Below, piece by piece: positions 43,784-52,171 of a stretch of 64,000 nt of DNA (positions are counted from its first letter, which is position 1; each line of letters opens with the position of its first letter). A program made the translations under genes and the position numbers. A model generated the notes under the pieces. That model did no database searches, had not been told where the DNA came from, and worked only from the letters and a program-made list of their open reading frames with translations. Source of the stretch: an uncultured Actinomycetes bacterium (GTDB lineage Bacteria > Actinomycetota > Acidimicrobiia > Acidimicrobiales > Acidimicrobilacustridaceae); the NCBI GenBank assembly GCA_937927725.1, contig CALBSE010000047.1:46085-110084 (forward strand), read 5' to 3'.

Positions 43784-44187
43784 GGCTGCGCCTGTGCCAA
43801 TCGAAACTGTGGGAGGACGGTGCCGTCGTAGTCAACAAAGCACAATGTGACTCGTTCGTCGTTGAGTACCTGGTCGTATGTTGGTGCGACGTCGATGAGG
43901 TTCGAAACGATTCGAGTTCCTTCGTCAAGCTGCACGAGGATCACGATGCGAGGTTCCGCATCGGGTTCAGTCGGATGTTGGGAAACAATCCACGTGAGGA
44001 TTGTTCCGTTGCCAGCCGACTCAATCGTTTGATTGTTGGTCGACCCGCAGTTAGCGCACATTGGGGTGGGAGGATGGCGCAGCGTGTTGCAGTCTCCGCA
44101 GCGCTGAATCAGGAGTTTGTGTTCCTTTGCACCTTCCCAAAAGAAGGCATCGTCGAAGTCGAAGATTGGCGGACGAACAGAGGTCAT
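43780..44187 (-). CDS. DUF35 zinc-ribbon/OB-fold protein, partner of the thiolase-like protein
   Basis: 135 residues. The N-terminal helix is followed by a rubredoxin-like zinc ribbon CGDCNTLRHPPTPMCANCGS (C-x2-C ... C-x2-C, residues about 31-50) and a C-terminal OB fold. In steroid side-chain degradation such domains (ChsH2) activate Ltp2-type aldolases. It overlaps the CoA-transferase stop and the thiolase start by 4 bases each, so all three are probably translated together. Confidence 0.88.
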   Translation of the reverse strand: MTSVRPPIFDFDDAFFWEGAKEHKLLIQRCGDCNTLRHPPTPMCANCGSTNNQTIESAGNGTILTWIVSQHPTEPDAEPRIVILVQLDEGTRIVSNLIDVAPTYDQVLNDERVTLCFVDYDGTVLPQFRLAQAQP

Positions 44188-46613
44188 AGTGCGCGCTCCT
44201 GACGGAGGGTGGATTGAAGGACGACGCCATCGGCGATTAAAGCGTCTATCTCGGTTTGGTCGATGCCGAGTTCCGTCATGATGTCGACGGTGTCATGGCC
44301 CACGATGAGCGGCGGGCCCGCGATGCGAGTTGGGGTGTCCGAGAAGGTCCACATGTGGGCGAAGTGATCGAAGCTGCCGACCTGTGCTTGGTGCGTCGTG
44401 GTGACGAGCCCGGCGTCACGGAACTGGGGATCATCGAAGAAGCGCAAACAGAACTGTTCGTCTTCAATTTCACAAGGGACTCCGGCACCATCGAGGAGGT
44501 TGAACCATTCGGCAGCAGTGCGTTTGCGGAACGTGTCGACAAGTGCAGCGATCGTCTCTGCATCGGTCATCGTTGCGAGCCCACTAAGGCCGGTGGCGGC
44601 TTCGAGCGCTCGCCATTGCGCATCGTCCTGGACTGCGAGGCATAACCACTGATCGGCAGTTTCGTAAAGGCGTGTGCGCGGGCCGATTCCATACATGAGG
44701 CTGTCGACCTTTGGGCGATCTACGCCTTCGCCGTGTATAGCGTCGACCCACGCGTAGGACGAGTTGAGTAGGCATGCGGCGAGGATTGATGTGGAGATGA
44801 ATTGCCCTTCACCGGTGACCTCACGGTGAGCGATGGCTTGGATGATTGCGATGGCAGCGAGGAAGCCGTTGCCCGTATCGCCAAAGGACGTGAGGCTCCA
44901 GATGGGCTTGCCGCCGTCGGCCATTCCGCCGTCTTCGTACTCGACGCCAGCGAGGCACGCGCCGGTTTGGTCGTTTCCTGGTAGGTGGGCGCGGCTCTTA
45001 TCGAAACCCGAACTGTGGCAATAAATGAGGTCGGGTTTGATCTTGACGAGAGATTCGTAATCGACGCCAAGACGAACTGCAGCCTCGTACCGCATGTTGT
45101 GTTGCACAACATCGGCGCGCTTCACGAGTTCATGGAGAACGGCGAGGCCACGCGGATCCTTGAGATTGATTGAAATCGATTGTTTGCCACGGTTTGCGGT
45201 GAACGCAATGTGGGTCGAATGCCAGAACATGTCGTAGGTGGTGTTGATCTTGATGACTGTGGCGCCCAGATCGGAAAGCAATTGCGTGCTGAAGGGGCCG
45301 GCGATGGCTAAGCCAAGGTCGAGAACGAGAATGCCTTCGAGTGGGCTGTTCAACGATTTCGACGCGTCACTCTGTAGTCGCTCGAAGGGAAGGTTGAGTT
45401 CGGCGAGGAGTTCATCGGTGTGCTGTCCAACAGTTGGTGCTGGACCTTGCACCTTTCCAGGCGTCTTCGACATTTCGTAGACGAGACCGACATGGCGAAT
45501 GGGGCCAACTTCGGGATCGTCAACGGTGACAACGATTCCTTCATCGATGAGGGCTTGATCATTCAACGCGTCTTCAGGGCGACGAGTCGGTTGCATAGGA
45601 ATGCCGACCTGAGCTGCAGCATCAAGCCAGTCCTGCGCGGGATATTTCGCGTAGGCCTTTTTCATTTGTGGGTGGTAGTGCGCAAGCACAACAAGCTCGC
45701 TGTAATCGGGTCCGATTCGAGAAGGATCGTCAGTGGGCTTGGTGATGCGGTCGTTCACGCTGATGGTGTCGCCCTGCGAAACGCCAAGCGCGAACGAAGG
45801 ATTCGGTACCCAATTTTGGATCCAGTTGCCGTCGGCGCATTCAAAGTGTCCTTTGCTTCCGCGCGGATCAAAGATCCAACACATGTAACCGTCGGCTTCG
45901 GGATGTTCAGGTCGTTGCCAACCGCCAGCGGTACTCACAAGAACGCCCTGCAACAGTGACGTCTCGACCCATTGTCCGCGGCCGGTGTGCAGGCGGGCGC
46001 GTAGTGCTGCGCTGATTCCTGTAGTGGCCAAGAACGCGGCGCCAAGGCTTGGCCAACGCGACTGCGGAAAGAGCGGACCATCGCGATTCGGTCCATCGAA
46101 ACAGCCGGGAGGAATCTCAAGGTCTTCAAGTTCGATGGGGAGGTGGCACAGTCGGCCGATTGTTGTTCCGACCCACCCGCGCTGTTCCCAGTGCAGGCCG
46201 GTACGAGCGGCAACGAGCGCGTCGATACCGGGACGATCTTTGAAATCAACGTGGCGCCCGTAGGGAGAAATTGAACACATCACAAGTCGCGGGTTGCGAG
46301 CCTGCAGCGATTCCCAGTTGAGGCCAAGTGCATCGGTGACGCCGAGGTCGAAGTTTTCGACCAGAACATCGGCCCGATCGATGAGGGCGAGGAGTTGTTC
46401 GCGTTGCGCGTCATCGTGCACGTCCAGTTCGAGGCTGCGCTTACCTCGGGCCCACACTCGCGCGCCGGATTCGGTCGCGCGGGTGGGGTCGCCACCCGGC
46501 GGCTCGACCTTTACGACGTCCGCGCCGTTATCGGCCAGCAGCATCGTTGCTAGAGGGCCAGCGATCCCCGTTGTGAGATCAATGACCCGGATTCCCCCCA
46601 GAACACCGGTCAT
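44184..46613 (-). CDS. Fused double CaiB/BaiF (family III) CoA-transferase
   Basis: About 809 residues from the ATG at 46613 (upstream starts are possible, up to 46649). Two full CoA-transferase repeats: first about 1-400 (GIRVIDLTTGIAGPLATMLLADNGADVVKVE), second about 405-809 (GILVLDLGLAIAGPFSTQLLSDLGATVIK). The second has SFGDTGNG, where the family's catalytic Asp sits. The same place in the first reads RWPSLGAA, so that half probably lacks it. Two active sites usually form in an intertwined dimer; the fusion may give a pseudo-heterodimer. It is the first gene of the operon, overlapping the DUF35 gene. Confidence 0.88.
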   Translation of the reverse strand: MTGVLGGIRVIDLTTGIAGPLATMLLADNGADVVKVEPPGGDPTRATESGARVWARGKRSLELDVHDDAQREQLLALIDRADVLVENFDLGVTDALGLNWESLQARNPRLVMCSISPYGRHVDFKDRPGIDALVAARTGLHWEQRGWVGTTIGRLCHLPIELEDLEIPPGCFDGPNRDGPLFPQSRWPSLGAAFLATTGISAALRARLHTGRGQWVETSLLQGVLVSTAGGWQRPEHPEADGYMCWIFDPRGSKGHFECADGNWIQNWVPNPSFALGVSQGDTISVNDRITKPTDDPSRIGPDYSELVVLAHYHPQMKKAYAKYPAQDWLDAAAQVGIPMQPTRRPEDALNDQALIDEGIVVTVDDPEVGPIRHVGLVYEMSKTPGKVQGPAPTVGQHTDELLAELNLPFERLQSDASKSLNSPLEGILVLDLGLAIAGPFSTQLLSDLGATVIKINTTYDMFWHSTHIAFTANRGKQSISINLKDPRGLAVLHELVKRADVVQHNMRYEAAVRLGVDYESLVKIKPDLIYCHSSGFDKSRAHLPGNDQTGACLAGVEYEDGGMADGGKPIWSLTSFGDTGNGFLAAIAIIQAIAHREVTGEGQFISTSILAACLLNSSYAWVDAIHGEGVDRPKVDSLMYGIGPRTRLYETADQWLCLAVQDDAQWRALEAATGLSGLATMTDAETIAALVDTFRKRTAAEWFNLLDGAGVPCEIEDEQFCLRFFDDPQFRDAGLVTTTHQAQVGSFDHFAHMWTFSDTPTRIAGPPLIVGHDTVDIMTELGIDQTEIDALIADGVVLQSTLRQERAL

Positions 46614-46694
46614 GAGGGGCATCATGACCGCCCAAAACGTTTTTGGCAACAGCCAACAAGGTGTTGATTGAGAGGCGCAGACCTACGCTTCGGT

Positions 46695-47630
46695 ATGGCT
46701 CGGGGGGAACGACTGGAACTTGATGTGGGCGGCGTAGGTCCCGTGGGTGTGGAAACGCTCGCTGCCGACCTCTATGTGCCCGATGACGTGAGGTCGGCCC
46801 CTCTCGTGGTGTGTTTCCCCGGCGGTGGAATGAATCGTCGGTATTTCGATCTTCCCTATGGATTGCCGGGGGAGTGGTCGATGGCTCGATACCTCGCTGA
46901 TCACTTTGGAATCGCCGTTGCAATTGTCGATCATCCAGGAGTCGGCGAGAGCTCAGTGCCCGACGACCCGTACACGCTGAACCCGCGTGTCGTTGCTGAC
47001 GTTGATCACGGCGCGTTGTCGGAGCTTGTTGCGCACGCGATGGATCTGTTCGAGCCGACGAGGGTTGTTGGTCTCGGACATTCCATGGGAGCACTCATCG
47101 TGGCTCACGCGCAATGGCATCACCGTTCGTTTGAAGCGGTTGCGCTCTTAGGTTTCGGGGGAGCGGGACTTCCCGAGTACCTCACTCGCGGCGAGTTGTC
47201 GTATGGGAATGACTACGAGCGTCTTGAACCCGTGCTCGCTGAGTTGGCTCGAGAACGCTTCGGTACGGCATTGGTCTCCGGTTCGTCGACGAGTTCCGAC
47301 ATGTTGAACCCCGGTGCAATTACAAGTGCTCGTCAACTACTTCGCGCAGCTTCGAGTCCGCTACTCGCGCTCTGCGGCCTCGCGTCAATGATCCCGGGAA
47401 CCTCGAATCGGGCCCTTGCCTCTATTGAAGTTCCCGTGTTCATCGGTGTGGGTGAGAACGATATTGCTGGCGGCGTGGCGTCAGTTGCCGCGCTGTTGAC
47501 CGCCGCTCCGTCTGTCGAAACATTTGTGCTTGCCGGTGCAGGGCACAATCATTCGATTTCAAAGAATCGAACGGACCTTTGGGACGCACTCGGTGTATGG
47601 GTTGTCGCTCTTGATGAGCACGACAACTAA
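46695..47630 (+). CDS. Alpha/beta hydrolase
   Basis: 311 residues from the ATG at 46695 (an earlier TTG at 46668 is less likely). The oxyanion region is VVCFPGGGMNRRYFD. The nucleophile elbow is GHSMGA, the acid is in GVGENDIAGG, and the catalytic His in LAGAGHNHS, so the triad is complete. Probably an esterase or thioesterase. It is divergent from the CoA-transferase operon and convergent with the acyl-CoA synthetase gene (3 bases between stops), suggesting it acts in the same pathway. Confidence 0.85.
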   Translation: MARGERLELDVGGVGPVGVETLAADLYVPDDVRSAPLVVCFPGGGMNRRYFDLPYGLPGEWSMARYLADHFGIAVAIVDHPGVGESSVPDDPYTLNPRVVADVDHGALSELVAHAMDLFEPTRVVGLGHSMGALIVAHAQWHHRSFEAVALLGFGGAGLPEYLTRGELSYGNDYERLEPVLAELARERFGTALVSGSSTSSDMLNPGAITSARQLLRAASSPLLALCGLASMIPGTSNRALASIEVPVFIGVGENDIAGGVASVAALLTAAPSVETFVLAGAGHNHSISKNRTDLWDALGVWVVALDEHDN

Positions 47631-47633
47631 CGC

Positions 47634-49328
47634 TTATTCCTCGACGAAACCAGCTTCGCTTCCATCGGCAAGAACATGCTTGAGAATCTTGCCGCTGGGA
47701 TTGCGGGGAAGTCGCTCGGTACGAAGTTCGACGTAGGCGGGAATTTTGTAAACCGAGAGCGACTTTTTGCAGTGCTCGTGCACGTCGATGTCGGTGATGT
47801 TCGAATCCGGAGCGACGACAATGATCGCCTTCACTTCCTGGCCGAGAATGTCATGGTCGACGCCAATGACGGCGGTCTCAATGACCCCAGCCATTTCCTC
47901 GATGCAGTTCTCGATTTCAAACGGGTAGATGTTCTCGCCGCCGCGTATGATGAGGTCGCGCTTACGTGAGGCGATGTAGATGCATCCACCTTCGATACGG
48001 CCGAAATCTCCGGTATTGAACCAGCGGCCGGGAAAAAACGCTTCGGCGTTTGCTGCCGGATGGCGCCAGTACTCATTCATGAGAAGCGGACTGCGAACGC
48101 AGATATTCCCTTCGCCGCCTTCGGGCAGTTCGTTTCCTTCGTCGTCGGTGATCTTTACTTCGCAAGTGGGAATCGCGGGCCCAATGCATTCTGGTGACGC
48201 TTCAAGCATCCAGTTCGGAGCGAACGATACGAGAGAACCGGTTTCGGTGGAGCCGTAACCGGTGGACATCGTGTGATCGAGGTGTGGGAAACGATTGGCA
48301 AGACGACGCATGATCTCTGGTGTTGTTGCCGAACCACCCATGCCGACCGACATGATTTGCTGCGGCGGAATCTCTGCGCATCGAGGACTATCCAGCAGTC
48401 GAAGGATGTGCGTACCGGTGCCACCGACGATGTTGACCTTGTTGTCGATAATGAAGTCGATGACCTCGTCCGCTTCGAAGCGGGTGAGGAACCACGCGCC
48501 GGTGGAGCCGGTGTGCAGTCCATTGACCGTCGCTCCGAGACCAGAAACATGGAATAACGGAAAGACCACTAGGCGGATTGGTGGTGGGCCTTCAGAGGGA
48601 CCACGGCCAGCCATGACCATGCCGCGCGCGCCCAGGAAGTTCTGCAGCGTTGTGTAGTGAACGACACTGCGATGCGAAAGCACTGCTGCCTTCGGCCGGC
48701 CAGTCGTGCCACTGGTGAAGATGAGGATGGCCGGATCGTCTTCGTCGATGTGATTGGCGGGAATCGATGCTTCGGGCGCGTAGGCCAGCATCATCGCGAG
48801 GTCTTCGTCGAGATCAAAGCGGGGGATCGTGATTTCAGCGGAAAGTCGCTCGGCGCGCTTGGCATCAAAAAGAAGCAACTTCGGTTCGGTGAGATCGATC
48901 GCGTGCTGCATTTCAGATTCGGTCCACCAGCCATTCATGGCGACGGTGATTGCCCCCATGGAAAGACAGGCCCAGAAGGACACGATCCAACCGTAGGAAT
49001 TGGCGCCGCACAGAGCAACACGGTCGCCATGACCAATGCCGTGCTCTTGCTGAAGCCAAGCAGCGACCGAGGCAACGTCCTTTTCGAAACCAGCGAAGGT
49101 GACGCGGCGGCCGTCGCTGAAGATCATCGACTCGCGATCTCCGAACTCGAAGGAATTGACGAGAATCTCACGCAGTGAGCGGGCTCGATTGCGGAGAACC
49201 CCCATGGTTTCGCCGCGGACATCTTCCTGAACGACCTCGAAGGGAGCGCCTTCGCCGGTGAGACGCGCGGTGGCCTCGTGGAGCGCAGTCAATTGCGGCA
49301 AGGTGTGGGCGGGGCCAGTCTCAGTCAC
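47634..49328 (-). CDS. AMP-dependent acyl-CoA synthetase (ANL superfamily)
   Basis: Activates a carboxylic acid to its CoA ester through an acyl-adenylate. 564 residues. The P-loop motif is IFTSGTTGRPKAAV. Adenylate-binding motifs are GYGSTETG and FNTGDFGRIEGG. The hinge follows in RKRDLIIRGGENIYPFEIE. The catalytic Lys is in PRNPSGKILKHVL near the C-terminus. The start ATG at 49328 faces the SDR gene at 49393. Chain specificity cannot be deduced. It likely provides the substrate for the neighbouring CoA-dependent enzymes. Confidence 0.93.
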   Translation of the reverse strand: MTETGPAHTLPQLTALHEATARLTGEGAPFEVVQEDVRGETMGVLRNRARSLREILVNSFEFGDRESMIFSDGRRVTFAGFEKDVASVAAWLQQEHGIGHGDRVALCGANSYGWIVSFWACLSMGAITVAMNGWWTESEMQHAIDLTEPKLLLFDAKRAERLSAEITIPRFDLDEDLAMMLAYAPEASIPANHIDEDDPAILIFTSGTTGRPKAAVLSHRSVVHYTTLQNFLGARGMVMAGRGPSEGPPPIRLVVFPLFHVSGLGATVNGLHTGSTGAWFLTRFEADEVIDFIIDNKVNIVGGTGTHILRLLDSPRCAEIPPQQIMSVGMGGSATTPEIMRRLANRFPHLDHTMSTGYGSTETGSLVSFAPNWMLEASPECIGPAIPTCEVKITDDEGNELPEGGEGNICVRSPLLMNEYWRHPAANAEAFFPGRWFNTGDFGRIEGGCIYIASRKRDLIIRGGENIYPFEIENCIEEMAGVIETAVIGVDHDILGQEVKAIIVVAPDSNITDIDVHEHCKKSLSVYKIPAYVELRTERLPRNPSGKILKHVLADGSEAGFVEE

Positions 49329-49392
49329 GTTTCCTCCATATCGATCGCGTCCTGCGTGACAGGAGCCGATGCGTCGGCGATGCTAGCGGTCC

Positions 49393-50166
49393 ATGTCAGG
49401 GATGCTTGAGGGAAAAGTGGCGCTCATCAGCGGATGCGGCGCTGGTATTGGTGAGGCGTCAGCTCGTCTGTTCGCAGAGCACGGTGCCACGTTGTGGTTG
49501 AACGATCTACGAACCGCTGAACTCAATCGCGTCGTTGACGAGCTCAACGGCTTGGGCGCCGATGTCGCAGGTGTCGCTGGCGATATGAGCGATCCAACAT
49601 TTGTGAATGCGTGGGTGCAGGGTGCGGCCGATGCGTATGGTCGCATTGATGTGCTCTACAACAACGTTGGCGTGTCGCGTTCGGGCCTCATTGGTGATTT
49701 GAGTGATGAGGATTGGCGATTCCAGCAATCGGTCACGCTTGATTCGGTCTTCTTCGCGACTCGATCCGTGATTCCGCACATGATTGCCAACGGCGGGGGC
49801 TCAATTGTGAGCATGGCGTCAGGGGCAGGCATTGGCGGCAATTACAACCTCGGTGGATACGCGGCGGCAAAGGCCGGCGTCATCAATCTGATGGAAACAG
49901 TTGCGACCGAATATGGCGGCGATGGCATCAGGGCGAACGCCGTAACGCCTGGCCCAACGGCGACTGCGCCACTGCTTGAGTATTTGGCGACACAGCCTGG
50001 TGGCGTCGATGCACACGTCGCCGATCTTGATCTCAAGCGACTCAGTCAACCGGAAGAAGTTGCACAAACAGTTTTGTGGCTGGCATCAGATTTTTCATCG
50101 AATATCACCGGCATCTGTGTGCGCAGCAATATTCGAGCGGCAAGCCGACGACCGCACGGATCCTGA
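49393..50166 (+). CDS. Short-chain dehydrogenase/reductase, atypical C-terminus
   Basis: 257 residues. The NAD(P) motif ISGCGAGIGEAS is at the start, the catalytic Ser in SMASGAG and the YAAAK motif in GGYAAAKAG. The C-terminus normally ends in an IPVDGG strand; here the frame reads NITGICVRSNIRAASRRPHGS and stops. The other forward frame over the same bases reads QQYSSGKPTTARILKE, similar to expected SDR ends, so a small frameshift or deletion near 50118-50125 is possible. The following gene begins 14 bases later. Function in the lipid/CoA pathway is inferred from context. Confidence 0.82.
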   Translation: MSGMLEGKVALISGCGAGIGEASARLFAEHGATLWLNDLRTAELNRVVDELNGLGADVAGVAGDMSDPTFVNAWVQGAADAYGRIDVLYNNVGVSRSGLIGDLSDEDWRFQQSVTLDSVFFATRSVIPHMIANGGGSIVSMASGAGIGGNYNLGGYAAAKAGVINLMETVATEYGGDGIRANAVTPGPTATAPLLEYLATQPGGVDAHVADLDLKRLSQPEEVAQTVLWLASDFSSNITGICVRSNIRAASRRPHGS

Positions 50167-50179
50167 AGGAACGACTGTT

Positions 50180-51361
50180 ATGGCATCGAATGAAAGCGTT
50201 GAACTCACAGCGTGGCGCGATTTCTGTCGCCGACTTGAGTTGGTGGGCGAACAACTGATGGCCGAACCATTCCCGGCCGATGCTGAGGTGCGCGCCGAGG
50301 GATACGACCACATGGCCGAACAGGTGCTGTGTTGGTTGGGTTGGTCAATCGGATATCCGAATGCCGCCCGGCCGTTCTTTATGCGTCAGAACGATCTGGT
50401 TACGCAGTGGGGTGGGCCAAATGCTGACAACGCGTACCGTCACGCGCGCATTGACCCAACGAAGCGCTATCGAGTGCGCGGTCGGATGCATTCCTGCGAA
50501 GAGTTCATTCTCGCGATGCGTGCAGGATTTATGCATCAGGAGAAGTGGGGAACGCTGGCAGAGCACAACGGTTCCGACCTTGGAATTCGCAAAGGCGACG
50601 AGTTCGAGTTCTTCCTCGGTGGCGACGGCACCGAGGCGGGTTGGCTGCCGATTCCCGAAGGTGCAGTCATGTGCTCAATCCGCGAGTACTACTTCGACTG
50701 GACCGAAGAAGAACCAGCAACGTTCACGATCGAATGCCTCGATGGCCCGGATCACCTCCCGCGACTCACCGCCGAGGACTTTGCCGCAAAGGTGGCCGAT
50801 GCGGCAGCAGGCGTTGAACGATCGATGTCGTACTGGAACCAGTACATGATCGATCAGCGTGCAATGCGCAACGACAATTCGTTTCATGGTTCGTTTGCGC
50901 AGGAAAAAGGTCTCGCTGCTGCGCGTTACGGCTTTTGTTTCTGGGATCTCGGCCCCGATGATGCGCTCATTATCGAAAGTGAAGTTCCCGACGCTCGGTA
51001 TTGGAGTTTGCAGCTCTATCCCGAGGGCTGGTTCGAGCTTGCTGATCCGGTTGAACGCATCACGAGTCTGAATGATCGCCAGTTGCGATTGTCCGATGAC
51101 GGCCGCATTCGCGCGGTTGTTTCTCATCGTGACCCTGGTGTCGACAATTGGCTTGATGCTGGCGGACGTCAACGAGGACTGTGCACCTTGCGGTGGTTCT
51201 GGCCGCTGAGCGACGCAGCGCCTGAGCCAGCGGCGCGACTGGTGCATGTCGACGAAGTCTGGGACTGTCTTCCAGACGACACTGTTCGTGTCTCGTCCGA
51301 GGAGCGAGCCTCACTTCTCGACTCTCGTCGACGTCACTTGGCCTGGCGATTCCGCACCTGA
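50180..51361 (+). CDS. DUF1214-like protein
   Basis: 393 residues from the ATG at 50180 with a GAAGGA ribosome site. The C-terminal third (about 260-360) contains YGFCFWDLGPDDALIIESEV, YWSLQLYPEGWFEL and VVSHRDPGVDNWLD, matching the all-beta DUF1214 domain often found in actinobacterial catabolic gene groups. The N-terminal part is helical with no recognised motif. No signal peptide or membrane segment is seen. The function of the domain is unknown. It follows the SDR gene with 13 bases between. Confidence 0.8.
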   Translation: MASNESVELTAWRDFCRRLELVGEQLMAEPFPADAEVRAEGYDHMAEQVLCWLGWSIGYPNAARPFFMRQNDLVTQWGGPNADNAYRHARIDPTKRYRVRGRMHSCEEFILAMRAGFMHQEKWGTLAEHNGSDLGIRKGDEFEFFLGGDGTEAGWLPIPEGAVMCSIREYYFDWTEEEPATFTIECLDGPDHLPRLTAEDFAAKVADAAAGVERSMSYWNQYMIDQRAMRNDNSFHGSFAQEKGLAAARYGFCFWDLGPDDALIIESEVPDARYWSLQLYPEGWFELADPVERITSLNDRQLRLSDDGRIRAVVSHRDPGVDNWLDAGGRQRGLCTLRWFWPLSDAAPEPAARLVHVDEVWDCLPDDTVRVSSEERASLLDSRRRHLAWRFRT

Positions 51362-51364
51362 GAG

Positions 51365-52147
51365 TCAGGGGCGCATAATGCCGCCACCGTCGACCGAAAT
51401 GGTCTGACCGGTGACATAACGACTTCCGTCGCTCAATAAGAAGGCAACGGCAGGACCGATGTCGTCAACCGCGTTGCCATCACGGCCGACGGGGTTGTCG
51501 TCGTACATTGACGCAAACGCCGCTTCGCGCGCTGGGTCGGAACCACCAACGGGTGCGCGGTGGCCGGCGGAGGCAGGCAGCACGCAATTCACGGTGATGC
51601 CGTCGCGACCCCATTCGCGCGCGGCGGTGCGAGTAAGAGAACGAATGGCTTCGTTTGATGCTGCGTAGGGGCCGTATCCCGAAGCGCCAGTGAGACCCAT
51701 CGACGTGCCCATGGTGACGATGCGTCCCCAGTTGTTTGCGGCCATGTGCGGTTGCGCCGCTTGCATGAGCCACAGTGCCCCTTTGGGGCCGGTATCGAAC
51801 AACAGGTTCATGTCGCTTTCGGTCACGTTAAGGAGGGGAGTGACGGGCCGGAACGATTGCGCGTTCAGTACCAGTCCATCGATTCGCCCAAAGCGAGCCA
51901 GAGTTTCGCTGGCAACTTCAAACGACCTTTCGCGATTTGCGACATCGGCGACGAGTCCGAGGCAGTCGATGCCCTCTGATTCGAGGAGCGACACTGCTTC
52001 TGCGAGCCGTTCAGGCTTGCGGCCCGTGATGACAACCTTTGCATCCAACGCACCAATGTGGCGCGCAACACCGAGGCCGATGCCTCGTGTTCCGCCGGTG
52101 ATGATGACAACCCTGCCGGCAAGGTCGTTGAGAGGTGCGCTGGTCAT
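51365..52147 (-). CDS. Short-chain dehydrogenase/reductase with altered catalytic Lys
   Basis: 260 residues from the ATG at 52147 (a longer in-frame extension to 52426 would overlap the sulfotransferase gene). Cofactor motif TGGTRGIG is at 17-24, Ser is at about 149 (MGTSMG), and the YxxxK motif reads Y161-A-A-S-N165, so the usual Lys is Asn. The NNAG position reads LNAQS. The C-terminus has the normal TGQTISVDGGG strand. The fold is certain but activity is doubtful. Convergent with the DUF1214 gene and divergent from the sulfotransferase gene (24-base gap). Confidence 0.87.
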   Translation of the reverse strand: MTSAPLNDLAGRVVIITGGTRGIGLGVARHIGALDAKVVITGRKPERLAEAVSLLESEGIDCLGLVADVANRERSFEVASETLARFGRIDGLVLNAQSFRPVTPLLNVTESDMNLLFDTGPKGALWLMQAAQPHMAANNWGRIVTMGTSMGLTGASGYGPYAASNEAIRSLTRTAAREWGRDGITVNCVLPASAGHRAPVGGSDPAREAAFASMYDDNPVGRDGNAVDDIGPAVAFLLSDGSRYVTGQTISVDGGGIMRP

Positions 52148-52171
52148 GTGGGCAGCGTAGTTTCCTACCCA

